From assembly GCA_903904755.1 (NCBI GenBank), contig CAIVDV010000009.1:248001-312000 (forward strand): DNA of 64,000 nucleotides, written 5' to 3'. The notes under the pieces were generated by a model that was not told where the DNA came from, searched no databases, and worked only from the letters and a program-made list of their open reading frames with translations. This DNA comes from an uncultured Acidobacteriaceae bacterium (GTDB taxonomy: Bacteria > Acidobacteriota > Terriglobia > Terriglobales > Acidobacteriaceae). Both the position numbers and the translations under genes were made by a program. Below are positions 17,914-26,782 of the stretch, piece by piece (the stretch's first letter is position 1; each line of letters begins with the position of its first letter).

Positions 17914-18677
17914 TCCAGTCGCAGCAGGCCGGCGACAACGTCGGCCTCGGCCTGGCGCAGGCTTTCCGGCTTGCCCAGGTCGCGCCAGTAGGCACCGTCG
18001 GCGCGGAAGGCCTGAATGCGCTCCCCCGCAGCCGCCAGCCGCAGGTAGGCGGGGATAATCGAAAACGCACCCTCCTCCGGCATCAGCCCAAAGATGCTCG
18101 GCGAAAGCACGTGAACCCCGGCGAAGGCCAGCGGCGTAAGCGGCCCGGCTTCCCCGGCAATTTCCGTGGCCTTTTCCGCACCGCTTGCGCGCCCGGCCAG
18201 CAGACCTTCGGCATTAAACAGCAACTGCCTGCTGCTCGCCCTCTCCTGCACAGCCAGGGTCGCCAGCGCACCTGAGGCACGATGCGCAGCCGCCATCGAA
18301 GCCAGGTCAATCGCACTCACAATGTCCACGTTGTGCAGCAGAAACGGCTCGTCGGAGCCGGCAAAAAACTGCGCCGCATGTTTCAGCCCCCCGCCGGTAT
18401 CCAGCAGCTCAGCCTCATCCGACACCATTAGCTCCATCCCGTAACCATGGTGCCCCCCCAAATAGCCAGCCATCTGGTCGGCAAAGTGATGGGCGTTGAC
18501 GACGACCAGCCGCACCCCCACCGCCGCCAGCCGGGCCAGGGTGATGTCGAGCAGCGTGCGTCCTGCCAGCGTCACCAGCGCCTTGGGCCGGTCATCGGTC
18601 AAGGGGCGCAGGCGTGTGCCCAACCCTGCGGCCAGCACCATGGCACGGGTTATGCCGACGCTGGTCACTGGGGCCAC
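17910..18677 (-). CDS. murU: Sugar-1-phosphate nucleotidyltransferase, MurU-like
   Basis: The 255-residue protein is a single nucleotidyltransferase domain with the signature [17 protein letters not shown] at about 18-34. It has LLHNVDI with the metal-binding Asp near 117, and [11 protein letters not shown] at the C-terminus. The short length and lack of a hexapeptide-repeat domain fit MurU, which makes UDP-MurNAc from MurNAc alpha-1-phosphate in peptidoglycan recycling. The upstream gene, overlapping by 13 bases, encodes an AmgK-like kinase, the enzyme that would make that substrate. The pairing strengthens the assignment. The two are probably translationally coupled. Confidence 0.8.
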   Translation of the reverse strand: MAPVTSVGITRAMVLAAGLGTRLRPLTDDRPKALVTLAGRTLLDITLARLAAVGVRLVVVNAHHFADQMAGYLGGHHGYGMELMVSDEAELLDTGGGLKHAAQFFAGSDEPFLLHNVDIVSAIDLASMAAAHRASGALATLAVQERASSRQLLFNAEGLLAGRASGAEKATEIAGEAGPLTPLAFAGVHVLSPSIFGLMPEEGAFSIIPAYLRLAAAGERIQAFRADGAYWRDLGKPESLRQAEADVVAGLLRLD

Positions 18678-20092
18678 TTCTCCGCTTCCATATGCCGCAG
18701 GATGACCTCGACGCCGGGAGTTTTGCGCAGGTGGCGGGCCAGGCTTTCGGCCAGAAAGACCGACCGGTGCTGGCCGCCGGTGCAGCCAAAGGAGACCATC
18801 AGGTGCTGAAAGCCCCGCTGGCGGTAGGCGGCCACGCTGGAATCCACCAGCGGCAGCACGCCAGCCATGTACTGGTGCACGCTGGCCTGCTGGTTCAGGT
18901 ATTCAATGACCCGGACATCGCGGCCGGTCAGTTGCTTGAATTCGTCCAGCCGCCCTGGGTTGGGCAGGCTGCGCGCGTCAAAAACGTAGCCGCCGCCGTT
19001 GCCGCTCGGGTCAGCGGGGGCCTCGCGATGGAAGGAAAAGCTGAAGACCCGCACACTCAGCGGCTGGGTCTGGTCGGCCAGCGCCAGCAATTTCTCTGCC
19101 CCCAGCATCGCGTTCAGCGCGCTCATCAGCGCCGGCAGCGCAATGGGCAGTTGGACATGGTGCGCCAGCCAGCGCAGGTTCTTCAGCGCATACGGAACCG
19201 ACTGCAGGAAGTGGGCCTTCCGCTCGTAAAATCCCCGAAAACCATACGCCCCCAGCGCCTGCAGAATGCGGATATAGACAAATGCGTAGTAGTGGCCCAG
19301 GAACTGCTCGCGGTCGACTGCCTGGTACTGCGCCAGGCAGTCCAGGTAGTGGTCCAGTAACTGCAGCCGCAGCTCCGGCGGCAGGTCTGCCTTGGCGTCG
19401 TACAGCAGCGAGGCCACATCGTACTGCAGCGCGCCCTTGCGCCCGCCCTGGTAGTCCAGGAACCACGGGCTGCCGTCGCGCCACATCACGTTGCGCGACT
19501 GGAAATCGCGATAGAGGAAGTAGTCCGATGGGGCGGCCAGCAGGCAGCTGGTCAGCGTGTCGAAGTCGTCTTCGAGAGCCTGCTCGTTGAACGGGATTCC
19601 GGCCAGGCGCAGAAAGTAGTACTTGAAGTAGTTGAGGTCCCAGTTGATGGACTGGCGGTCAAAGCTGGCACGGGGGTAGCAGACGCTGTAGTCGAGGTCA
19701 GCCCCGGCGGCAATCTGAAAGCGTGGCAGTTCGGCGAGAACCTTCCGATAAGCCTCCACCGCAGTCGGCCCAACCTCGGCTCCGGCACGGTTGGCATTCA
19801 GGAACTGAAACAGCGTGGTATCGCCCAGGTCCTCTTCCAGATACACGCCCGCGTCGAGATCCTCGGCGAATATCTGCGGCACCGGCAAGCCCTTGCTGCG
19901 GAAGTGATGGGAAAATGCCAGAAAGGCGCGATTCTCTTCGCGAACGTTGTACTGCACGCCGATTACCGTGTGCCCGCAGCCGCTGATCCGGACAATCGCC
20001 CGGCCTGAGCCGCCCAACTCGCCCTGCAGCGGAGCCACCTGCTCCACCGGAGTGCGAAATTGCTGCTCAAATAGCTTCCTGAGAGTTTCCAT
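18665..20092 (-). CDS. AmgK-like sugar kinase fused to a RapZ C-terminal domain
   Basis: The 475-residue fusion has two domains. Residues 1 to about 330 form an aminoglycoside-phosphotransferase-type kinase, with the catalytic loop FLYRDFQSRNVMW at 192-204 and the metal-binding Asp in FLDYQGG at 211-217. This matches the AmgK group, which phosphorylates MurNAc or GlcNAc at the anomeric position. Residues about 346-470 match the RapZ C-terminal domain, with VRVFSFSF, FDARSLPNPG and the signature FGCTGGQHRSVFLAESLARHL at 435-455. In enteric RapZ this domain binds glucosamine 6-phosphate. Here it could sense an amino-sugar metabolite. Overlap with murU supports a role in cell-wall recycling. The start at 20092 follows GAGAAAGAG. 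Confidence 0.85.
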   Translation of the reverse strand: METLRKLFEQQFRTPVEQVAPLQGELGGSGRAIVRISGCGHTVIGVQYNVREENRAFLAFSHHFRSKGLPVPQIFAEDLDAGVYLEEDLGDTTLFQFLNANRAGAEVGPTAVEAYRKVLAELPRFQIAAGADLDYSVCYPRASFDRQSINWDLNYFKYYFLRLAGIPFNEQALEDDFDTLTSCLLAAPSDYFLYRDFQSRNVMWRDGSPWFLDYQGGRKGALQYDVASLLYDAKADLPPELRLQLLDHYLDCLAQYQAVDREQFLGHYYAFVYIRILQALGAYGFRGFYERKAHFLQSVPYALKNLRWLAHHVQLPIALPALMSALNAMLGAEKLLALADQTQPLSVRVFSFSFHREAPADPSGNGGGYVFDARSLPNPGRLDEFKQLTGRDVRVIEYLNQQASVHQYMAGVLPLVDSSVAAYRQRGFQHLMVSFGCTGGQHRSVFLAESLARHLRKTPGVEVILRHMEAEKWPQ

Positions 20093-20231
20093 CCAACTCT
20101 TTCTCTGCTTCGTAGTTGCATCTCCACGATACGCAGCGCGACGAGGCAGATGCAAGGAGCAGCGCCCTGCACGGCCTGTCGCCAATGTTGTACCATTCTG
20201 TGTCAGACTCACGCCGTCGGGAAGGGCCCAA

Positions 20232-22595
20232 GTGTTGCGAATATCTCTACATCCCGCGGCGCTTTGCATCTCTGGTCTGCCCCCTGCCCCTGACCCAAAC
20301 CAACTCCATTCCCGCATCCGAACTGCAAAGGCACTCCTGCTTCTGATGGGGGTCTTTCTGTCCGTTTCCGCTGCGCAGTTGCTGGCCCAGGCACCGCTCA
20401 CCACGCTGGCTGCCATCCACGCGCTCAGCAACGAACAGGCCTCCCATCAGCGTCCGGTTGACTTCGAGGCTACGGTCACCTATTACAAGACCACTGACGT
20501 AGACATGTTTGTGCAGGACGGCGACAACGCCATCTACATCTTCTGCAAACCAGGGGATTCATTCGCGGTGGGTGACCGGGTTCGCATCGTCGGCAAAACC
20601 AGAGACAGCTACCGGCCCATCGTCATCCCCTCAACCATCACCCGGCTTCGTGCCGGTGCGCTGCCCAAACCCGCGGCAATCGAGTTCCCTCAATTGGTCA
20701 GCTCGCAGTTCGACTCCCGCTTGGTGACCGTGCGGGGGCTGGTGCGCTCGGCCGACCTGGTTGGCCCCAACGAGCCGCCCTGCATCACCATGCACGTTGT
20801 TCTGGACGGAGGCACCGCCGACGCCTCAGTCAACAGCACCGACGAAAACGCGCTGCCCCGCCTGATTGGCGCGCAGATTGAGATTACCGGGATTGCCGGC
20901 GCCGAGTTTGACCAGCGCAACCAGCTCACCGGCGCGCGAATTATGGCGCAGACGCTGGCCGACGTGCGAATCCTCAAGCCCGCTGACGTGGAACCGCTCA
21001 ACCTGCCCTTTGCCTCATTCGACAGCATCTTCAGCAGCTATCACGACCAGAACACGACAAGGCGGGTGCACGTCCAGGGCGTGATTACCTACTACCAGCC
21101 CGGCAGCACCCTGGTAATCCAGACCGGCGACAAGAGCCTGTGGGCCAGCACACGCACCTATCAGCCGCTCACCATAGGCCACATCGCCGACGTCACCGGA
21201 TACCCCGAGATTCGCAACAGCTACCTGACCCTGGCTGACTCTGAGGTGGTGGACAGCGGAAAGCCTGGCGTCGTAACCCCCATCCCTGTCACCGCACACG
21301 ACCTGGGATTTGGCGGCAACGCCTTCCGCCTGGTAAGCACTGAGGCCAAAATCGTTCGCCAGGTGCGCGAAGCCGCCGTCGACGAGTACGTCCTCGATGC
21401 CAACGGCTACATATTTTCAGCCATTTACCGGCAACCTCCCATGCCGGACCCTGACTCGGCCCAGTCCCAGTTGCCCCCCATGCGCGCAATTCCCGTCGGC
21501 GCAACCATTCGCGTCACCGGCATTGGAATGTTCTACACCGCTGACCCGTTTGATGGCCCGGTGGCTTCCGATGTGCTGCTTCGCTCGCCGGACGACATCG
21601 TCATCCTGGCCCCGGCTCCGTGGCTCGATCTTCGCCACATGGCCATGCTTGTCGGTGTCCTGCTGCTGCTGATTCTGATCATGCTCACCCGCGGCTGGCT
21701 GCTGGAGCGGCGCATCCGCCGCCAAAGCGAGGAGTTCGCAAACAACGAGCGCCACCGCAGCCGCATCCTGGAACACATCAACAACGCCTCTCCCCTGGCA
21801 ACCATTCTGGAAGAGCTTACAGCCATGACGGCCACACGGCTGAAAGCCGCGCACTGCTGGTGCCAGATTGTGGACAGCTCGACCATCGGCAGCACCCCGC
21901 CCGAAGCGAAGGCATGCCGCATCCTGGAGCAGGAGATTCGCTCTGGCGCGGGCTCTTTACTTGGGAACCTCTTCGTCGCCTTCCCTGACACCGTCAAGCC
22001 GCGCCCCGTGGAAGCCGAGTACCTGAAAACCCCTGCCTCGCTGGCCGCACTCGCCATGGAGACCCAGCGCCTCAACCATGAGCTGCGCTATCGCTCAGAA
22101 TTCGACCAGCTCACCGACATTCGCAACCGCTTCTCCCTGGGCCAGCACCTGGACGCGCTTATCACCCGCGCCCGGGAAGATGCCTCCATCTTCGCCCTGA
22201 TCTACATCGACCTTGACGACTTCAAGCAGGTGAACGATTTGTACGGCCACCGCGTTGGCGACCTGTTTCTGCAGGAAGTGGCCAACCGGATGAAGCGCCA
22301 GCTTCGCTCCGCCGATGTGCTGGCCCGCCTCGGCGGCGATGAATTCGCGGCCCTGGCACCCTTCATCCACAGCCGCGCTGAGGCTGACGAAATCGCCCTG
22401 CGCATCGCCAGTTGCTTCATTGAGCCAATCCGCATTGAAGGCACCGTCATCCAGGGCTCCGCCAGCATTGGCATGGCCCTGTATCCGGAAGATGGAGCTA
22501 CCGGCGACAGCCTGCTGAACGCCGCGGATCTGGAGATGTACAAGAGCAAGCGAGTCCACCGGCCCACGAATCCGAACGGAACCGGCGCCTTCTGA
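20232..22595 (+). CDS. Membrane-anchored diguanylate cyclase (GGDEF)
   Basis: From the GTG at 20232 (GGAAGGG upstream) the protein has 787 residues. It has an N-terminal signal/anchor (about 28-52), then a periplasmic region of about 400 residues made of repeated beta-rich OB-like modules (VTYYKTTDVDMFVQDG, VITYYQPGSTLVIQTG, each followed by a V-x-G-type phrase). A transmembrane helix at about 465-487 and a helical linker follow, then the GGDEF domain. The active-site GGDEF is at 701-705. RSAD five residues before it is a canonical RxxD inhibitory site, so product feedback by c-di-GMP is likely. It should make c-di-GMP in response to a periplasmic signal. It is divergent from the kinase-RapZ gene. 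Confidence 0.9.
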   Translation: MLRISLHPAALCISGLPPAPDPNQLHSRIRTAKALLLLMGVFLSVSAAQLLAQAPLTTLAAIHALSNEQASHQRPVDFEATVTYYKTTDVDMFVQDGDNAIYIFCKPGDSFAVGDRVRIVGKTRDSYRPIVIPSTITRLRAGALPKPAAIEFPQLVSSQFDSRLVTVRGLVRSADLVGPNEPPCITMHVVLDGGTADASVNSTDENALPRLIGAQIEITGIAGAEFDQRNQLTGARIMAQTLADVRILKPADVEPLNLPFASFDSIFSSYHDQNTTRRVHVQGVITYYQPGSTLVIQTGDKSLWASTRTYQPLTIGHIADVTGYPEIRNSYLTLADSEVVDSGKPGVVTPIPVTAHDLGFGGNAFRLVSTEAKIVRQVREAAVDEYVLDANGYIFSAIYRQPPMPDPDSAQSQLPPMRAIPVGATIRVTGIGMFYTADPFDGPVASDVLLRSPDDIVILAPAPWLDLRHMAMLVGVLLLLILIMLTRGWLLERRIRRQSEEFANNERHRSRILEHINNASPLATILEELTAMTATRLKAAHCWCQIVDSSTIGSTPPEAKACRILEQEIRSGAGSLLGNLFVAFPDTVKPRPVEAEYLKTPASLAALAMETQRLNHELRYRSEFDQLTDIRNRFSLGQHLDALITRAREDASIFALIYIDLDDFKQVNDLYGHRVGDLFLQEVANRMKRQLRSADVLARLGGDEFAALAPFIHSRAEADEIALRIASCFIEPIRIEGTVIQGSASIGMALYPEDGATGDSLLNAADLEMYKSKRVHRPTNPNGTGAF

Positions 22596-22780
22596 AGAAA
22601 GCGCCAAGCCTTCGGGCCCGCGACACCGGCTCTTCCCCCTTCCAACACAGCGCTTCCCGCGCCACTGTTCCCCATTGCACTGCACCGATGGCTTCAAGGG
22701 GCGAGTCTTGACTTGCCACCGATGCTGTTTGGGGATTCTCGCCCAGCCACACACTTTCGACCTGCACAGGAAGCAACAGC

Positions 22781-25700
22781 CTAGCTGCAGCCGCTCGTGG
22801 AGCCGCAACTCATGCAGCGGTAGCAGCTTCCGTTGCGGACCATGATGGCGCCGCAGGTGTGGCAGCTGGGGGCGTCGCCCATGTCATACATCTCGCGCAT
22901 GGCATCGGCGGCGTGGAAGCTGGCGCTCTCAGGCCGGGCATGGCTTGCCGGAGCAGCCGAAGCCTGAACTGAGGGCAGTTCGCCGGCCTGCGCTTCCGGC
23001 GCGGAACCCACCTGGTTCAGCCGGCGGGCAATATCCTCAACCAGCTTGGTCAGGGCCGGGCCAGAGTAGCCGTGGTCCGCTTCGTCCACCTCAGGAGTCA
23101 TGGTGGGCGGCGCGGGCAACTGCTGGGCCTGCGGAGCAAGTCCGGCGAACAGCGTCAGTTGGGTTCCGGAGAGGAAGCGCAACTGCAGCCACCGGAAGAT
23201 GTAATCCATCAGGCTTTTGGCGTAGCCAATCTGCTCGTTGCCGGTCCAGCCGGAGGGCTCAAACCGCGTGTGCGCAAACTTCTCGCACAGCACCTTCAGC
23301 GGTACTCCGTGCTGCAGGGCGAGGGAGATGGAGGTCGCGAAGGCATCCATCAGTCCGGAAACCGTCGAGCCTTCCTTGGCCATCTTGATGAAGATTTCGC
23401 CCGGTTGGCCGGTCTGGTAGAGGCCCACAGTGATGTAGCCCTCGTGCCCGGCGATGGAGAACTTGTGCGTGATGGATGCGCGCTCGTCCGAGAGCCGGTG
23501 ACGCACAGCCTTGGGAGGTGCATTCAGATCCTGCGAAGCCTCAAGCGGTGCTGCCGGGGCAGGCGCCGGGGTTGCCGGGCGGGCCGCAGCTGCAACTGCC
23601 GCAACCGCAGCGGCGGCCTTGGCGCTGGCTGCCTCGGTAGCCGCCTGGGCCAGGTGCTGCAGCGTGTGCTGGAAGCTCTCGGCAGCGGCCACAACCACCT
23701 TGGTCGTCACCTCAACCTTGTCGCCTCCCTTGCTCTGCAGGGTCTTCAGGTCGCTGGCTTCCGCGCCTGCGCCGCTGGCCAGTGCCGCCAGAACCCGTGC
23801 GCTGGCCAGGTCGGCCGCGGTGGGCTCCTGCGCGCTGGACTTGGCGTCCGACGAGACGTTCAGCGGCTGCACGCCCTTGGAACCGTCGCGGTAGATGGCC
23901 ACTGCCTTGATGCCCTGACGCCAGCTTTCGGCGTAGGCCTCGGCCACGTCCTCAACCGAAGCTTCGTGCGGCAGGTTCACCGTCTTCGAAATCGCACCGG
24001 AAAGGAACGGCTGTGTCGCCGACATCATCTTGATGTGTCCCATGTAATGAATCGACCGCGTGCCCTTGGCCGGCTTGAAGCTGCAGTCAAACACGCCCAG
24101 GTGCTCCGGCTTGATCCCCGGCGCGCCTTCAATCGTGCCGGTCGCGTCAATGTAGCTCACAATCGCGTTCACTTCATCGTTCGAGTAGCCCAGCTTGAAC
24201 AGCGCCGAGGGAACGGTGTTGTTCACAATCTTGATCATGCCGCCGCCCACCAGCTTCTTGTACTTCACCAGCGCAAGGTCGGGCTCAATGCCGGTCGTGT
24301 CGCAGTCCATCATGAAGCCGATGGTGCCCGTCGGTGCCAGCACCGTCACCTGGGAGTTGCGGTAGCCGTAGCGCTCGCCGTAGATCAGCGCCATGTCCCA
24401 GCACTCGCGGCTGGCGTCAATCAACGCCTGCAGTTGCGGCACCATGAAGGGCTCATTGCTGCCCTTGGACTTGCCAATCTTGTTCACCTCGGCGCGGTGC
24501 ATGCGGATCACGTCAAGGAACGGCTCGCGGTTGACGTAGAAGCCGGGGCAGGCGCCGCCCTCGCGCTCAACCTGCTGGGTGAGCGTGGTGGCCGAGCCCA
24601 GCGGCTGGCACGTTGCCGCAATGATGGACGACTGCAGGTACGCCTGGCCGCACATAATCGCGGTAAGGCAGCCGGCAAAGTCGCGGCCGGCGTCGGAGTC
24701 GTACGGAAGGCCCGAGGCCATCAGCAGCGCACCCAGGTTCGCATAGCCCAAGCCCAGCGGACGATAGTCATGCGAGTTCTTCGCAATCGACTCGGTCGGG
24801 TAGCCGGAGTTGTCCACCAGAATCTCCATCGCCGTCAGCACGATCGAAATCGCGTGGCGATAGGCCTGGATATCAAACGTCCCCGCCGGAGTCACAAACT
24901 TCAGCAGGTTGAAGCTCGCCAGGTTGCAGGCCGAATTGTCCAGGAACATGTACTCCGAGCACGGATTCGAGGCGTTGATGCGGCCCGAGTTCTTGCTGGT
25001 GTGCCACTTGTTGATCGTCGTATCAAACTGCATGCCGGGGTCGCCGCAGGCCCACGTGGCTTCGGCAATCTTGCGCATAATCTCCCGCGCCTTGTAGGTC
25101 TTCACCGGCTGGCGGTCCTTCACCGTCACGGTCGTGAAGTCGCCATCCTTCTCGTAAGCCTCCATGAACTCGTCGCTCACGCGCACAGAGTTGTTGGCGT
25201 TCTGGAAGAAGATGGACGAGTAGGCTTCCGAATCCGGGCCCGAACCGTCGTAGCCGGCGCGAATCAGTGCAAACGCCTTCGCCTCTTCCTTCGACTTGCA
25301 GTCGATAAAGTCGATGATATCCGGGTGCTCAACGTTCAGAATCACCATCTTCGCCGCGCGCCGCGTCTTGCCGCCAGACTTGATGACGCCGGCAAAGGCG
25401 TCAAAGCCGCGCATGAAGCTCAACGGACCACTGGCCGTGCCGCCGCCCGACAGCAGCTCGTTCGAGCCGCGAATCGACGACAGGTTCGTACCCGTGCCCG
25501 AGCCCCACTTGAACAGCATGCCCTCGGTCTTGGCCAGCGTCAGGATGGAGTCCAGCGAGTCATCCACAGAGTTGATGAAGCACGCCGAGCACTGCGGATT
25601 CTTGTAGCCGGTGGCCGAGAAGCGCACCGCGCAGGTGTGCGCGTCCCAGTGCCAGTTCTGGCCGTCCGACAACGGCTCCAGCCGGTCGCAGCCCACGTTG

Positions 25701-26170
25701 AACCACACTGGCGAGTTGAAGGCCACCTTCTGTGTCACCAGCATGGCAACCAGCTCGTCATGGAAGATCGCCGCATCCTGGCTGCTGGCGAAGTAGCCGC
25801 CCTTGATGCCCCACTCGCGAATGGTCTCTGCCACGCGCGCCACCAACTGCCCCACACCGGTTTCCCGTTCCTGAGTCCCAATCTGCCCATGCAGGTACTT
25901 GCTCGCCACAATGTTGGTGGCCGTCATGGACCAGTCCACAGGCACCTCAACGTCCTTCTGCTCGAAGATCGTCTTGCCGCTGGCATCGCTGATCAGCGCC
26001 GTGCGCCGCTCCCACTGCACTTCGTCATACGGCGAAATGCCGGCGCGCGAAAAGCGGCGGGTAAAGGTCAGTCCGCCATGGGAGGCGGGCTGCGTCGTCG
26101 AGGTGGGCTGCGTGGTGGACGGCTGGGTCGAACTGGTCGTGCCCGGGTTAAGGGAATAGATGTCCTGCAT
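22781..26170 (-). CDS. nrdJ: Adenosylcobalamin-dependent ribonucleotide reductase (class II)
   Basis: The 1129-residue enzyme makes deoxyribonucleotides using coenzyme B12, independently of oxygen. The catalytic barrel shows SACFINSVDDS, the NPCSEYMFLDNSACNLASFNL segment with active-site Cys and Glu, and APTGTIGFMMDCDTTGIEP. The C-terminal part contains an Ala/Pro-rich linker (about 835-890) and then a TSCPD-type domain (about 900-1010). The end is a Cys-rich tail, CHTCG..CYRCMSCG, that would bind zinc or relay reducing power. The N-terminal 30 residues are Ser/Thr-rich. It is a single-gene operon with an unusual dyad in its promoter region. Confidence 0.95.
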   Translation of the reverse strand: MQDIYSLNPGTTSSTQPSTTQPTSTTQPASHGGLTFTRRFSRAGISPYDEVQWERRTALISDASGKTIFEQKDVEVPVDWSMTATNIVASKYLHGQIGTQERETGVGQLVARVAETIREWGIKGGYFASSQDAAIFHDELVAMLVTQKVAFNSPVWFNVGCDRLEPLSDGQNWHWDAHTCAVRFSATGYKNPQCSACFINSVDDSLDSILTLAKTEGMLFKWGSGTGTNLSSIRGSNELLSGGGTASGPLSFMRGFDAFAGVIKSGGKTRRAAKMVILNVEHPDIIDFIDCKSKEEAKAFALIRAGYDGSGPDSEAYSSIFFQNANNSVRVSDEFMEAYEKDGDFTTVTVKDRQPVKTYKAREIMRKIAEATWACGDPGMQFDTTINKWHTSKNSGRINASNPCSEYMFLDNSACNLASFNLLKFVTPAGTFDIQAYRHAISIVLTAMEILVDNSGYPTESIAKNSHDYRPLGLGYANLGALLMASGLPYDSDAGRDFAGCLTAIMCGQAYLQSSIIAATCQPLGSATTLTQQVEREGGACPGFYVNREPFLDVIRMHRAEVNKIGKSKGSNEPFMVPQLQALIDASRECWDMALIYGERYGYRNSQVTVLAPTGTIGFMMDCDTTGIEPDLALVKYKKLVGGGMIKIVNNTVPSALFKLGYSNDEVNAIVSYIDATGTIEGAPGIKPEHLGVFDCSFKPAKGTRSIHYMGHIKMMSATQPFLSGAISKTVNLPHEASVEDVAEAYAESWRQGIKAVAIYRDGSKGVQPLNVSSDAKSSAQEPTAADLASARVLAALASGAGAEASDLKTLQSKGGDKVEVTTKVVVAAAESFQHTLQHLAQAATEAASAKAAAAVAAVAAAARPATPAPAPAAPLEASQDLNAPPKAVRHRLSDERASITHKFSIAGHEGYITVGLYQTGQPGEIFIKMAKEGSTVSGLMDAFATSISLALQHGVPLKVLCEKFAHTRFEPSGWTGNEQIGYAKSLMDYIFRWLQLRFLSGTQLTLFAGLAPQAQQLPAPPTMTPEVDEADHGYSGPALTKLVEDIARRLNQVGSAPEAQAGELPSVQASAAPASHARPESASFHAADAMREMYDMGDAPSCHTCGAIMVRNGSCYRCMSCGSTSGCS

Positions 26171-26283
26171 GGTGTCTCCTTGGGCCTCAAAAAACGGGGA
26201 ATCTGGTGATTCAGGTGATGCTGCTGGTTCGGTGTCTTGCGCCGGGGGGTCAGCCGGGGGCTGAGCCGTCAGGGCGTGGGTCC

Positions 26284-26316
26284 TGTATAAGAGCTTTCCA
26301 CTGGAAAGCTCCTCAA
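26284..26316 (-). promoter_or_regulatory. Putative nrdJ promoter with dyad between -35 and -10
   Basis: On the minus strand TTGAGG (26311-26316) is followed by the 19-base dyad AGCTTTCCAGTGGAAAGCT, then CTTATACA. Depending on which -10 hexamer is used, the spacer is 19 to 21 bp. The full inverted repeat is GAGCTTTCC / GGAAAGCTC at 26291-26311. Overlong spacers containing a dyad are characteristic of MerR-type control, but no such regulator gene is nearby. The transcript would have a leader of about 107 bases. Confidence 0.45.
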
Positions 26317-26782
26317 AAAGCAGGCGAGATCGTGTGAGGATCTGCGCAAAATGTGTGGGGAGAAGAACCGGTTACCCGAGGGTTCCAGAAAACCCGGAAA
26401 TACCGGGAGAAATACCCAATGGAACCCCAGTTCTGTTTACATCCTGTTCATACCCGCAGATGCAAAAATACCGCTCCCGGTGGTGCAGGTCAAGCAGCAA
26501 CCACAATATCTTGTATTTTCTTCATCTTGGAGGGCACCAAACTCAGCAACAGCGGCCTTTCGCTGTGCAAAACGTAAATCGCCCCGTCAGCAGCGGGTTT
26601 CCAGCTCCCGAAAATGAGCGCAATCTCATCCCCGGCGGCCTCTCGCTTGCCCCACTCCCTGAGCCTACCTACCCCCAGCCCCGCGCACAAGGCGCAGGAA
26701 CGGTGCACTCCGCCCCGCACTTGTGAAAGTTGTGGAGAACCGGGGACCGAACCGGAGGGAATCTTGAAACCTTCCCTCAGAG
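26317..26782. other. Intergenic region upstream of nrdJ, no gene seen
   Basis: About 466 bases between the nrdJ promoter and the last phosphatase gene hold no convincing frame. An inverted repeat GAGGGAA (26755-26761) / TTCCCTC (26772-26778) lies just after the phosphatase stop codon and may end that transcript, although no T-run follows. No cobalamin riboswitch consensus was recognised. Confidence 0.5.

Noticed and set aside
22596-22780. Possible terminator or riboswitch between the GGDEF gene and nrdJ
   Set aside because: No convincing stem with T-run and no B12-box-like sequence is present in this gap.
23072-26209. Very long plus-strand open frame opposite nrdJ
   Set aside because: It is antisense to an intact nrdJ with perfect family motifs and has biased His/Arg/Val composition; not a gene.
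26334-26726. 130-residue plus-strand frame upstream of nrdJ
   Set aside because: No ribosome-binding site, no domain, and composition of noncoding sequence; the nrdJ promoter lies at its edge.
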